From positions 558,001 through 622,000 of the forward strand of contig MU385721.1 in NCBI GenBank assembly GCA_022497155.1: a stretch of DNA of 64,000 nucleotides, written 5' to 3'. Every line of letters starts with the position of its first letter. Positions within the stretch are counted from its first letter, which is position 1. This document shows, one piece after another, positions 24,434 to 34,845 of the stretch. The translations under genes were made by a program, and so were the position numbers. Source of the DNA: Whalleya microplaca. Its lineage: Eukaryota > Ascomycota > Sordariomycetes > Xylariales > Xylariaceae. Under the pieces are notes generated by a model. The model made no database searches, was not told the origin of the DNA, and saw nothing but the letters and a program-made list of their open reading frames with translations.

Positions 24434-26268
24434 GACAAATTATAAATACTTTTGAATACAGTGGAAATATTATGATGACCTAAGTAAATACTTCCTCGTG
24501 AGCATTGCAGGCTGCATGTGGTCTTCGGTGATTTTTTCTACCCCCTCTCGCTACATAATGGTGGGCATACTCTCCAGCATTTTGCTGTATAACTTGGCTC
24601 TCAATTAAATGACAATCTTGAATAACAAGCTTTCACAACTATCAATAACACAAGTTACGTTCTTTGGGCCTCGCCATCCTAATACCTAGTACAGTGGAAT
24701 CAATAGTAGAAGGTCGTAGACACCATCTTTATATGCTTGGCTCCTACGTGGCCCATGGACATCGCGGTCTTTTTACGTAATAGGTAAAGATGAGGTCTAT
24801 TATCATACCATTTGAACTCTTGCTGTGGTCGTTATAAGACGATGTTGTCGTTATCGCGTGATCATTCTATGCCAGGTCGGTATCCGGTGTATTTCATTTC
24901 TCGATTAGGCGGATTCGGGAGTGAATTGCTCCCCGAGATATGAGCTAAAGTCCTGGGCACTTTGTTCATGCTCGGCCATACTCCCGATAGCTTCCGGTAG
25001 TTCATTGGCAATCGTCAAATACGCAAAGTACATATGTAGTGTACATACATAGTTGCTAACCCCTGAATGCCGAGCACCATGCGGTCGCAGCCTTTGGACG
25101 ACGAATCGAGACCTACCCAGCCTGCCAAGTCACGAGTTACAGTAACAACTAATCCGGAATCATCTTGTTGACTTCCTTAACCTTCTATACTATTAATATC
25201 TATGTGAGGTCATTGGGAAGTATATCCCGGAAATCCTTGGTGCACTCAGCACTCCTCCGAGTACTACCCAAACTGATGTCAGATAAGTGACTAGGTTGTT
25301 TTAATAAGGTGTAGTCGATCACTGCTCAACTCTTCCGTTTCGAGTCTACATACCACTCATGTAATGTAACATAATGGTGTATGGTCCCAACCAGGCTCCT
25401 GGGACAATTACCTAAAGGCGGCAGGTACGGGCAACAGGCAGAACAGGATCTTGATAAGGCGTTCGATATTGTACAAGGTATCCCAAACAATCACACACCA
25501 CGCAGTCGTCTATATATAGTGTAGCTATTTCGTCCAACCTAACAAGTCACCGTCGACTGTGTTTCGTGGACGCCGATGGACTGTCTTGGATGAATTCGTG
25601 CTTGCGGACCTCGTGTAGCTGGCACATCTAGACCGAAGTAGCCAAGAGGTATATAGTGTAGCACAAGCAGCCACAACCACTATCGGAGCCAAAGCGCTGG
25701 AAGGGAGTTGTCCAATAGGCTTCTAATCCTTGTGCCTGGAACGATTGCATGCTGGCACGGTTCTAAATTTGCGGGGAAGTGGGTACTTACAGACCTACAT
25801 AAAAATGGATCACTGAGAGGTGTCCAATTTATTCCCGATTTAATTTATTGAGCTACCCCACACCATCCATCTCACCACTTCGTTTCGAGTTCAGTCCATT
25901 CTCCTCACGCACTTCATTACTTATTAGTGCTGATGATATATACGCGTAGACTGTCTGGCTAGTCTTATTATATTATAACTTTCAATTCTCCTTTTATTTT
26001 CTTGCGTCTCGCCTCGCTGCCCTAAGAGCAATCGTTAGCACATCCGAATACCATCTACCGTCACTTAACAATATATATATATTCTCTGGCAGCCGAGGTA
26101 GCGTTACGCAGCTATCTACCCCACCATCGATCTACCTCTAATACATACACTCGACCGATCTACGTCAAGCTACGGAGAAGCTTGCAGCATATCTACAGTG
26201 ATAACGATACCTACTAGGCTTTCCTCTCCTCCCGTACCGGACAAGCACGAAAACTTCAAATAACCACC
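24434..26268. other. Intergenic between TGT and charged protein gene
   Basis: 1.8 kb without a supported exon. The last ~400 bases before 26269 are pyrimidine-rich in patches and include a short AT run near 26070-26080, fitting a fungal promoter and 5' leader. Confidence 0.5.
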
Positions 26269-26820
26269 ATGGACCCCCAGGAGTCCGCAGCGACGAAAGC
26301 CTTATCGAACCTCGCACTCGACTCCAAGCCAAAGCCAAAGCCCAAGGGCAAATCGAAGAAACAACCCGTCGTAGTCGACTCCTGGGAAGACGAAGACTCC
26401 TCCTCATCCTCCTCCGACGAGGCGTCCCCGCCCTCGAACCAAGAACCCCAGCCCGACGACGGCAAACCCAACACCACCACCAACAACAACAACAAGGCAG
26501 AGCGCTCAGGCGTCTCCGCGCCCCCACCGACGCCCAGCTCGCCCTCCTACGGCTCTGGTCCCGGCGGCGGCGCGCCCTGGCAGGAGCGGGCGGCGTCGCC
26601 GGACGAAGGGCCCCGACGGCCGGAGAAGACGGACGCGGTGGCGCGGCGGATGATCGCGAGCGCGCTGGGGGTGCGGGCGCCGCGGCCGACGGAGGAGCAG
26701 CGCGCGTACGAGCGCGCCGTGCGCGAGAAGGAGCGCAAGCGGCGGGAGGAGGAGCGCGAGGTCGAGAGGCGGAGGCGCGAGGAGGCTGAGCGGGCTAGGG
26801 TGGCTGTGTGGGAAGATTGA
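26269..26820 (+). CDS. Conserved fungal charged protein of unknown function
   Basis: A single exon of 183 codons. Residues 1-110 are disordered: KPKPKPKGKSKK, an acidic/Ser run (WEDEDSSSSSSDEA), an Asn/Thr run and Pro/Gly-rich sequence. The C-terminal ~70 residues form the conserved part. It has RRPEKTDAVARRMIASALG, then a long uninterrupted Arg/Glu helix that ends in AVWED. Such a helix could be a coiled coil or a single alpha-helix. Similar fungal proteins exist, some labelled on weak grounds as ubiquitin/Smt3-related; I see no ubiquitin fold here. The second half is extremely GC-rich. The role is unknown. Confidence 0.75.
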   Translation: MDPQESAATKALSNLALDSKPKPKPKGKSKKQPVVVDSWEDEDSSSSSSDEASPPSNQEPQPDDGKPNTTTNNNNKAERSGVSAPPPTPSSPSYGSGPGGGAPWQERAASPDEGPRRPEKTDAVARRMIASALGVRAPRPTEEQRAYERAVREKERKRREEEREVERRRREEAERARVAVWED

Positions 26821-27334
26821 TACATACCTGTGTATATTGATGCAGGACTATGACGCTTTGGTTATCTATGCGTGGTGGGGTCGTTCGGGATTGGATTTCG
26901 AGGATTGGCATTAGCGGCCTTCTTCGTGGGGTTCTTGTTCATGATGGATGGATTATGGAAGGCTGGAAGGAATGGCGTGTATTTGAAGGGAAAAAGCTGA
27001 TATTCAAGTTGAGCGGTTATAGATAAGGGGGTATCTTGGCTATATTGTTTCCTATCTGAGATGATCACTTACGTACTGGCTCGCGCCTCTCTGAAGCTAG
27101 AAGATGTGAGAATAAAGGAGAGGTCTTAGAGGTTGGTTGCGATGCATGATATACATACGATACTACTGTGCCACATCTACGAAGTTTGCACATGGATGTT
27201 TAGAGTCTTGAACTGGAAATATGAGCTGAGAACTACAATTGATCATTGTACTAGAGCATTGAGGCTCCCTAGTCTCATCCACCTATAACTATGCCAGCCG
27301 TGTGATGTTACTGTTTTAGTCGAGTTACTTGCCG
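26821..27334. other. Convergent intergenic region
   Basis: 3' regions of the charged-protein gene and the Rrg7-like gene. No exon or repeat was recognised. Confidence 0.55.
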
Positions 27335-28153
27335 TTAAGCTTGGCTGGTAGCAGTAGATTTCGGTATATCCTCTAGAATCCTAGAGGACTCGGTGGAGTC
27401 GCCAGGAGCTGACTGGTCGAAAGCATACGGCTTCCCCTTCCACGTCAAGACCAACCGCTGACCCTCTGGCCCACCATCTCCAGCGAACTGGACGCCCACG
27501 CCCATCCCCTCCAGCCCCTCCTCCTCCGCCCTGCGATTCCACAACATCTGCTCGAGCATGCCGTCCTTAGAGCAGGACACGTAGCCCATGGGCCAGCGGC
27601 TGCGGCCCAACGAGTCGCGGATGCCCTTCGTAGCGGGCTTCTGCGCGACGAGCAAGCCCAGGACGCCGGAACCCCGCCACCCCGGCGGCGCGCCCACGAA
27701 GGCGCCCTCCAGCTCGCGCACGTTGTGCGGGCCAATCTTGGTGTTCTGCGCCGACGCCTTGCACTGCAGGAGCACACGCGGGGCGGTCGCGGCCGAGGGG
27801 ACCGCCCAGACGCCCAGCAGGTCGATGCCGCAGTCGGAGCGCCCGCCGACGCGCTTGATGCGGAAGCCGAGCGCGGACAGCGCCGCCGCCACCGTGTACT
27901 CGTACGCCGTGCCCACGTACGTCTTGGAGGTCACGTCGAGGCCCGTGCGCGCTGCGTACGCGGCGTACGAGGCCGTGTCGTGGTGCTCGCTGCTCGGCGC
28001 GTCTGGGTACCGCGGGGCGTCGTGCGAGTATGCTCGCGTGAGGCGAGGTGAGTTGTGAGCAAGATCATACTGTCCTCTTGATAGAGCGCCGGGGTTGCGG
28101 TTTGGTATGAGCTGGTGGCACCATCTTGATCGAGAGAATGAGATAGGCTTCAT
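27335..28153 (-). CDS. RRG7: Rrg7-like mitochondrial protein (restriction-endonuclease-like fold)
   Basis: A single exon of 272 codons. The N-terminal ~45 residues are basic and Ser/Arg-rich, fitting a mitochondrial presequence. The core carries TSKTYVGTAYEYTVAAALSALGF, then the PD-(D/E)XK-like elements SDCGIDLLGVW and LLQCKA, in which the Asp and the Gln-x-Lys are the likely metal and catalytic residues. It continues with IGPHNVRELEGAF and GLLVAQKPATKGIRDSLGRS. This pattern matches the fungal Rrg7 (DUF2034) family, required for respiratory growth and linked to mitochondrial DNA maintenance in yeast. Whether it cuts DNA is an inference. It is divergent from MED21 across 353 bp. Confidence 0.8.
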   Translation of the reverse strand: MKPISFSRSRWCHQLIPNRNPGALSRGQYDLAHNSPRLTRAYSHDAPRYPDAPSSEHHDTASYAAYAARTGLDVTSKTYVGTAYEYTVAAALSALGFRIKRVGGRSDCGIDLLGVWAVPSAATAPRVLLQCKASAQNTKIGPHNVRELEGAFVGAPPGWRGSGVLGLLVAQKPATKGIRDSLGRSRWPMGYVSCSKDGMLEQMLWNRRAEEEGLEGMGVGVQFAGDGGPEGQRLVLTWKGKPYAFDQSAPGDSTESSRILEDIPKSTATSQA

Positions 28154-28506
28154 TCCGCCATTCTGAGCACTGAATCCGCTCAGAACGCCGTGAGATACAG
28201 TTATACACAGAGGTCGACAAGACTGTGAATGTATGTAGAAGCTGAGCGCATGTGATCAGTGAAAAGTGCTAAGAGCTATGACCATGTTTGCTACCCTTGA
28301 ATACAAATTTCATATGACCGGGGTCGGGGTCGGGGTGGGCGGGCGAGATTCCATACGACCAGGTCCCACCAAGGTGAATGCTTACTAAGTTACTTAGATG
28401 TATGTACCTTCACCCACCAAAGGAACCCAGATAGCTTCCAAGGTTCTCTTTGCAAGCAGTTGCAACATCCTCCATACAATTAGTCCGAGTCCATAGGTAT
28501 GCCATC
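28154..28506. promoter_or_regulatory. Shared divergent promoter RRG7 / MED21
   Basis: 353 bp between the two ATGs. It contains a G-rich tract at about 28320-28344 (four runs of three to five G separated by one or two bases, on the MED21 coding strand), a strong G-quadruplex candidate and possible GC-box-like activator site. Confidence 0.55.
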
Positions 28507-29066
28507 ATGGGGGACCGGCTTACCCAGCTTCAGGATGCTGTTGACCAGGTTTGTCTTGAATCTACCTTCGGAACTAACTGTATGACGGCTGACCTCCCGA
28601 TTCTAGCTAGCCACGCAATTCGTCGCAGCCATCCATTACGTCAACCGGCACCACAACCTCGAGACCTTAGGGCCCGGCGACCAGATCAGGGACGTGAAAC
28701 AAGAGCCCGAGCAACAAGAAGGTCCGTCCAAGATATCCTCTGCGATCTTCCTATTACTACTACCACTACTACGCGCATAACGCTGACCTATGTATGAATG
28801 GAACAGTGGACCCGCACCCCGAGGACGTCTTCAAGGCGGCGCAAGTCGAGCTCGCCCAGGACCTGATCACGAAGGAGCAGCAGATCGAGCTGCTGATCTC
28901 CATACTCCCCGGCCTCGACAACAGCGAGCAGGACCAGGAGCGCAACATCAAGGAGCTCGAGGAGGAGCTGAAGGTCGCCGAGGCGCAGCGCCAGGAGGCC
29001 ATCAAGGAGAAGGAGGACACGATGGCGAAGCTGGACACCGTCATTCGTAGCATCAGGCGCCCGTGA
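28507..29066 (+). CDS. MED21: Mediator complex subunit 21 (Srb7)
   Basis: Three exons (28507-28548, 28607-28721, 28807-29066) encode 138 aa, the usual fungal MED21 size. The start MGDRLTQLQDAVDQ joins LATQFVAAIHYVNRHH across intron 1. Then come LGPGDQIRDVKQEPEQQE and the heptad-bearing C-terminal half (ELAQDLITKEQQIELLISIL, PGLDNSEQDQ, LEEELKVAEAQRQEAIKEK, MAKLDTVIRSIRRP). MED21 pairs with MED7 through a long coiled coil in the Mediator middle module and is essential for RNA polymerase II transcription. Intron 1's acceptor is read as TTCTAG before CTAGCC, which restores the conserved LATQF. Confidence 0.95.
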
Positions 29067-29324
29067 TCACGATCGCGAGGAACGGTTGGATTGATACCCC
29101 CCCCCCTGGTTTGGCGTTCTGGATGGTGTTTTGACGGGTTCTCTACCGTCGGTTCATTGCTATTAAGCTACCTACCTAGTCTAATAAACTTCGGAGCCTA
29201 CCATGGCTCACGAATAGCCAAATACTCAAACGCTTGAATGGATGCTTTTTTGTGATGATTCATTTATCTTCAGCGCCTTCTAAACCCCACGCACTCTAGC
29301 ACACGACTCTGGGTCTGAGACCTT

Positions 29325-30225
29325 TCAATTCGAGGACTTGAAGAATTGTGGGAATATGTTCCGCATCTCTTCTAAATGCCGAATTTGGAATTTAGAAGCT
29401 GGCGTTGCTGGAACCGACAGGCCCTCCTCGACCAGATGAGCCGTTGTCCAGCCGAGTTTCTGAGAGGCGACACAATTGGCATATGAGTCGTCTATATGTA
29501 GTTAGTAGTGATGACTCTCAAGCTGATTTGAGCTGTTCTGTAATTGAATACGCACCAACGAAGTAACAATCCTCGGCTCGTTCCACGCCGGCTTCTTTCA
29601 TAGCCTTGGCATACATGTCCTTGTGCGGCTTGCAAATGATAGGGATCTGGGAGTAGTCGCAGTACGTGAGGCCCTCGAAGAGGTCGTCGATGCCCAAGAG
29701 CTTCACCACCCTCCGGCCGTGCGTGACGTACGCATTCGTCAGGAGCCACAGCTTCACCTTGGACGTGTCGACGTCCTCCAGCAGCCTCCGCAGCTCCGGG
29801 TTCGGTGTGATGATGCCTTCCAGGGGCAGGGCGTCGTCGACCTTGGCGTTGTACTCGAGGGGGTCGATCTCGTGGTGCCGCACCAGGCCCTCGATGGCAA
29901 GGCCGTAGTTCCGGTAGTACTCCTTGTGCAGCCTGATGGCCTCCTGCTCTGAGAGGCCGAGGTGCTCGGCGAAGTACTTGTCGATTAGGTTGGCCATGTG
30001 GTCGTATACCTTGGTGCCTGACTCGGGCGTTAGCAGCTGCATTGTAGGTATACATGTTTCACGTGAATTGATAGGTGCTCACTTCTGGGATACAGGCAGT
30101 TGTCAATGTCGCTATGAGATGTCTTAGTATCAGTCCAATACTGATGTTGGCGCAAGGACTTACAAGAACAAGACGGCTCGAGGCGCTGTAGCCCCGTTAG
30201 GCTCTGCTGTTTGAGACTCCATCAT
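29325..30225 (-). CDS. HAD-superfamily pyrimidine 5'-nucleotidase (Sdt1/Phm8-type)
   Basis: Four exons (30164-30225, 30083-30111, 29556-30017, 29325-29491) encode 239 aa. All four HAD motifs are visible. Motif I is FFDIDNCLYPR, with the nucleophile and acid Asp pair; motif II is LLTNA; motif III is the Lys in ICKPHKDMY; motif IV is FVDDSYANC. The cap lies between I and II, with LHKEYYRNYGLAIEGLV typical of the Sdt1/Phm8 branch. These enzymes dephosphorylate nucleoside monophosphates such as UMP/CMP, or lysophosphatidate for Phm8, in the cytosol. The start at 30225 (MMESQTAEP) is one codon ahead of a second ATG. Its 3' end faces MED21 across about 260 bp. Confidence 0.9.
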
Positions 30226-31244
30226 GTAATGGGTTTATATGCAGTAGAGAACTCAGATATCTATAACCTCGGAGATTCTATTCTGTTGAGTGGTAAAATG
30301 AAAAATATCCAAGCTAGCTTATAGACGTGGGGAGTTCTATGAATCAACGATGTCTAATATTTGCAAAAGCTTAGTTGCGCCAGGAATCTCGGTCTTTTAA
30401 ATAGTTCGCGTGCATGAGGTATTGGAGCTTAAAGGGACAGACACAATGACAAGAACCAACCCAGTTTTCTATATAGGAAAACAGCATGTATTGTATAATT
30501 ATATATCTATTCATCATGATATTTACAGAAATTTCCATCTATAAGACTAATCACATCTGTTTAAGGTGAATGAAATCCTGAGTCACCGGTAAAGGCTTTG
30601 AGTTGAAGCAACTAACCTAGTACTTTGTGGAACGTCTAGCCATGACAACGACAGCGCAAACATGAGATAGATCAGGGTATCTAGAAGTACATATGTACTA
30701 GTTGACATGTATTCACACTTGCTACCTAGGTAGGCGATTGGCTGTGAGAGGCTGGAGATTCGAGGCTTCCCCTCGGGACCTTAGATATGTACCTAGGGCT
30801 CTCCTACTACCTCAGCTGCTCAGTTACCTGCCTTACATATATGCAAGTACCCTGGTACCTGCCTACCTCCTGAGTACATGTATGCGTAGCCCTGGAGGTT
30901 GCGTAGGTACTGCATGTGGGCCCGTGCATGAGCGTTGAAAAGAGAATGGAAACAGACGAAAAAAAAAAAAAATAAAAAAAAGTTCTGGGTTAGCAAGCTC
31001 CTACCAATAAATCTCGGCCGACTTGGAATGCGACACGTCTCTTCCCTATCCCTTTCTTCATCATCGTGCAACGTCGGAAAAGGGAGAGCTGTCGAAAGCA
31101 AGTCCTGTTGCATCTAAGATCCGCCCGTTTGGAATACTCTCGTGATGATTGTATAAATTTAACAGTCGATTCTAGACATCAGGACTTTAATCTCCTCCAC
31201 GCTCTCTTGCTAACTTGGTAACTCACCGCGACCTCACCGCGACT
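30226..31244. other. Divergent intergenic region
   Basis: About 1 kb between the nucleotidase and the disordered-protein gene. It contains an ACCTAGGT at 30724-30731 and an A-rich run at 30958-30980. No exon was recognised. Confidence 0.55.
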
Positions 31245-34022
31245 ATGGCCCAAGCAGGCACGGCGACAGAGTCCTGGGCCGTCGGCCATCAGCCACGCCT
31301 GGGCAACTCTGCTGTCCTGACAGCTACTGAGCTCGATGAGATTCGCAAATATCAGAAAGTCGTCGACTTTCGTGATACAATATTATCAGGGAAGCATGCA
31401 CGTATTCAAGTACCATCGTCTTCAGTGGGCAAAGCTACCACTCGACAATCTACTATTATTACTACTGCTGCTGCTTCTAGCAGTGCTGCTACTACCAGCG
31501 TCGCGACGCAACGCGTTGCACCATCATCCACACAAGCACAAACGCAAAAACAAACACATACCAATACCAACGGTTATCAGGTGGACAATATGCACTCTTT
31601 CAACGCAAACTCGCAGCAGCCAGCTGTTGCCGTAGCTGCCACAGGATTTTCCACCATTCCAGGTGTCTCTCGATCCTTTGGCTCTAGTAAGACCGAGATC
31701 AACCCTGTCTTACTTGAGAAATCTGAAGACTTGGTTAAGGCAGAGCTTCAGTTGCAAAGACAGAGACTCGAGAAATCTCTTAAAGAGCAGATTGACCAGC
31801 GAAAAGCTTCCACAAAAAACGCTCTGCCCCCCTACGAGCAGCTACCTGACTTTGATCTCTCAGATGTATTGGCAAAGGCCCTGACTCTCGTGCAAGCCAC
31901 TGCCCCTCCAGTCACTGCTAATCCTTCTACTGCTGCTAATGTATCCGACTCGAGTGACTCGTTTGACGAGAACACCTTTTATTCTAGTCAACATGATACG
32001 CCCGAGCCACAGCCCGAGCCGCAGCCGTTGCCACGAATTCAGAACGTGCCACCTCAAAATGTGCGAATACCGAATATGCCTATGCCTATGCCTGAGCCTA
32101 CGCGCTCACAGGTCGCGCATGTCCCGTCGCAACAGCCCGCTCCTCTCCCTGTCCCGGCGCCCGCTTCGCTCCCATACCAGGTACAGCCCGTTCGTAGTGC
32201 ACTGCCGACCCAGAACCCAAGTAGTTCCAGTCGAAACCCACCGAATACTGGTGGTTTAGCCACATTTGTACACGATTATGCTGTTCATAATGCACCGCCG
32301 ACGGGCCATGAAGGGGTTCAGAGGGGACAGCAGCACCAAAGACATGAGGTGGAAACACATGTCATTAGTTCAGACAGCGGAGCTGCTAGTAGATCGGACA
32401 ATTCTGGTAATACGGATACGGACCAGCCTGCTGACCACAGCCGTATGCAGAACTCCCATCACTTACTGCCTAACGCCCATTTGAGACGCAATAGGCCTCT
32501 AATCCGAGCCCATAATCTTTCGCCCTTTGCCCCCCAGCCTGCCCATGTCTCTCCCTTGGCCATGGCTCGGCAGCCACCTATACCCGAGCCGGACATCAGT
32601 ATCTTACCAGGCGCCCCCGCCCAAGTCACGGCTTTGCGGCAAGAGCGTGGGGTCGTTACCAGTCCAGAAAGCTCACCTCAAGGCGAAAAAGGCAGCAAGA
32701 AGAAGAACAAGAAGAACAAGAAGAGGAAGGCTGAAGCAAGAGCACTAGATACCCCCGGGTCTCCATACATCAAGCCCGAGCCTCGTTCTCCATCGCCCCT
32801 CTCGGCACCTCACTTCATACGACAACAGAAGCGATCACGGCCTTCTCATAGACAAGAGCAGGAGCAAGATTTGATACATGAACCACAAATCGAACGCCCT
32901 ATCTCGATATTACACCAGGAACAGCATCCAACCGCACCTGTCCACCTTGAAAGAGTGCCATACGGGCTCGATAGAGCGGACGACCCATACACTCGACAGG
33001 TGCGTCATTCAGTCGCCCCAGCCGCCCATAGGTTAGATCGTCCTGTGTACGAGGAACTGCGGCCGGACGGTACCTCTGTACAATACATCCGCCGTGCCCA
33101 GTCACCACCAGGTTACGTAGATCCTTATGGTGTCGTTGAGCCGAGGCCTATGCGCTCGGCGAGCTATTCAGTAAATCCTCCATATCGAGAGGTTTCTGCT
33201 TATCAGCGTGATGGACGGATGAGTGTACGGCCTTACGCTGATCGTGCTAGATCACGATCTCCTGTCATGTATGAGGGACGCCCACCTGCTGTGGCCCCTC
33301 CCCTTGCTCCTCCTGCTCGTATCATAGTTGATCAGTACGGTCGCGAGTATATTGATCCACCCCGTGCTAGCACTGTCGCTCGACACTCGGCGGTGCCAGC
33401 TCCGAGACCAAGCGAGCATGAGGTAATCTACGAGAGAGCACCAATCCGTGCACCATCTCGCATGGCGGGTGCTGGAACCTTTGAGGAGGATGGGGTTGTT
33501 TACCGACGTGCATCCCCAGTATATGCACCACGGCGTGTCATCACACAGCCCGAGTATGGATCTGACTATAGAAGCTATCGCGAGCGTGACTACTCGATAC
33601 AGCCTATGGGTCCACCCCCTCCCAGTCAGGATTTCATTCAGATCCGAGGGGCAACAGAAAGACGGGTACCTGAAGATATCACCCGAGAATATCTCCCTAG
33701 AGCGGCTAGCGTCCGACCTGCAGAAGCCGTGCCGTACTACAATGGACTCCAGAGCTCACGGCCTGATGTGCCACCTAGGCAATATGCTGCTAGCGTCCAC
33801 CCCGAAGTAAGACGGGAGGCCGCCCCTCCTGTTTTTCGCGAGTTCAGTGCCAGACCCTTGGAGGCGGATCGGCCAAGGCGAGAATTCAGCGTCCGGCCAG
33901 TAGAACGTTACTATGATCGGCCGCCACACCCAGACGACGAAGTGACTTACATTGAGCGACCTCGCACAGTCCAGCAGGAGGTTATCTATGCCGACAATAG
34001 TCGAAGACAGGTATATCAGTGA
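31245..34022 (+). CDS. Large intrinsically disordered fungal protein
   Basis: A single exon; the first ATG is at 31245, giving 925 aa. Reading from 31215 would require a TTG start. A short ordered-looking N-terminal motif, ATELDEIRKYQKVVDFRDTI, is followed by Ser/Thr- and Gln-rich sequence and a helical segment rich in Leu/Gln/Lys near residues 160-200 (EKSEDLVKAELQLQRQRLEK). Pro/Gln repeats (PEPQPEPQP) come next, then a strongly basic Lys/Asn cluster near residue 500 that reads as a nuclear or nucleolar signal (KKKNKKNKKRKAEARA). The C-terminal ~350 residues are rich in Arg/Tyr/Pro/Ser (RSRSP, PYREVSAYQRDGR, VRPYADR). The composition suggests an RNA- or chromatin-associated scaffold; no domain is recognised and no function is assigned. 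Confidence 0.75.
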   Translation: MAQAGTATESWAVGHQPRLGNSAVLTATELDEIRKYQKVVDFRDTILSGKHARIQVPSSSVGKATTRQSTIITTAAASSSAATTSVATQRVAPSSTQAQTQKQTHTNTNGYQVDNMHSFNANSQQPAVAVAATGFSTIPGVSRSFGSSKTEINPVLLEKSEDLVKAELQLQRQRLEKSLKEQIDQRKASTKNALPPYEQLPDFDLSDVLAKALTLVQATAPPVTANPSTAANVSDSSDSFDENTFYSSQHDTPEPQPEPQPLPRIQNVPPQNVRIPNMPMPMPEPTRSQVAHVPSQQPAPLPVPAPASLPYQVQPVRSALPTQNPSSSSRNPPNTGGLATFVHDYAVHNAPPTGHEGVQRGQQHQRHEVETHVISSDSGAASRSDNSGNTDTDQPADHSRMQNSHHLLPNAHLRRNRPLIRAHNLSPFAPQPAHVSPLAMARQPPIPEPDISILPGAPAQVTALRQERGVVTSPESSPQGEKGSKKKNKKNKKRKAEARALDTPGSPYIKPEPRSPSPLSAPHFIRQQKRSRPSHRQEQEQDLIHEPQIERPISILHQEQHPTAPVHLERVPYGLDRADDPYTRQVRHSVAPAAHRLDRPVYEELRPDGTSVQYIRRAQSPPGYVDPYGVVEPRPMRSASYSVNPPYREVSAYQRDGRMSVRPYADRARSRSPVMYEGRPPAVAPPLAPPARIIVDQYGREYIDPPRASTVARHSAVPAPRPSEHEVIYERAPIRAPSRMAGAGTFEEDGVVYRRASPVYAPRRVITQPEYGSDYRSYRERDYSIQPMGPPPPSQDFIQIRGATERRVPEDITREYLPRAASVRPAEAVPYYNGLQSSRPDVPPRQYAASVHPEVRREAAPPVFREFSARPLEADRPRREFSVRPVERYYDRPPHPDDEVTYIERPRTVQQEVIYADNSRRQVYQ

Positions 34023-34845
34023 GCACGCGCAGGATCTCGGAGGGGTTCACATTCACAGGTTTTCAATAAGCCACAAATTCATGAGGCTGGCGGTCAATTG
34101 GCTGTCTACGACTATGCGTTGTTTTCACCACCGATGGGGCAGTGGTTCTAAATCTTCCAGTGAGACATGGAATATGGCATATCGGAGTTAGCGTCTGAGT
34201 ACCTCTGCTCGGTCTTTGCTCGGCCCTGCCCTATGTATGCCACATGGCGGAGCCCATGCATTGTATAAATTATGCATAGTTTAGAGGGTTGTTAGATGGA
34301 AACATTACCAATGTTGTATTAAATCGTCACTTGTAAACTACTGACTACAGAGTGCCGGCCGTACCTAATCATCGGTCAATATTGAGTGCCTTTGTTTCTT
34401 GCGTCCTTTTAAGAAGAAAAGACTTGCTAATAGAAACAGTGGCCGAAAGAGCAATTAATAGAAACTCAAGGCATCAAGGTCTTTAACTCGGTCTTTTTTA
34501 ACTGTATAAGCTCATAAAACGTTAAGACAATTGTGTGCATTCTAACCACTGTAGCCAGTTCCCGTGACATTTGAATACTATAAGGTTAACGGCGTCTTTA
34601 TCTTAACATACAGCCACCGAACGAGTCTAAGTGGTAATTTATTACGCCTGAAGTTTTGCTTGTGAACCTTTTGGTCTACTGTAAAATTGACTCATCAGGG
34701 AAAATAAAAGCCCCAAATATAAAAAGGTCCATGTCCCCCCTCCAAGAATTTCTCCCCTTGGTAGGGTGGATTCTAGGGGTAACTGTGCCAGAACCTCAAA
34801 GTAACTGAAATGTTTTATTAGGCCGACCTCACCCCCTAACTGTAG
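34023..34845. other. Intergenic
   Basis: 3' flank of the disordered-protein gene. No supported exon. It may contain further unrecognisable decay of the F-box relic that follows. Confidence 0.5.

Noticed and set aside
31215..31244. Ten-codon N-terminal extension of the disordered protein
   Set aside because: It would need a TTG start; the first ATG is at 31245.
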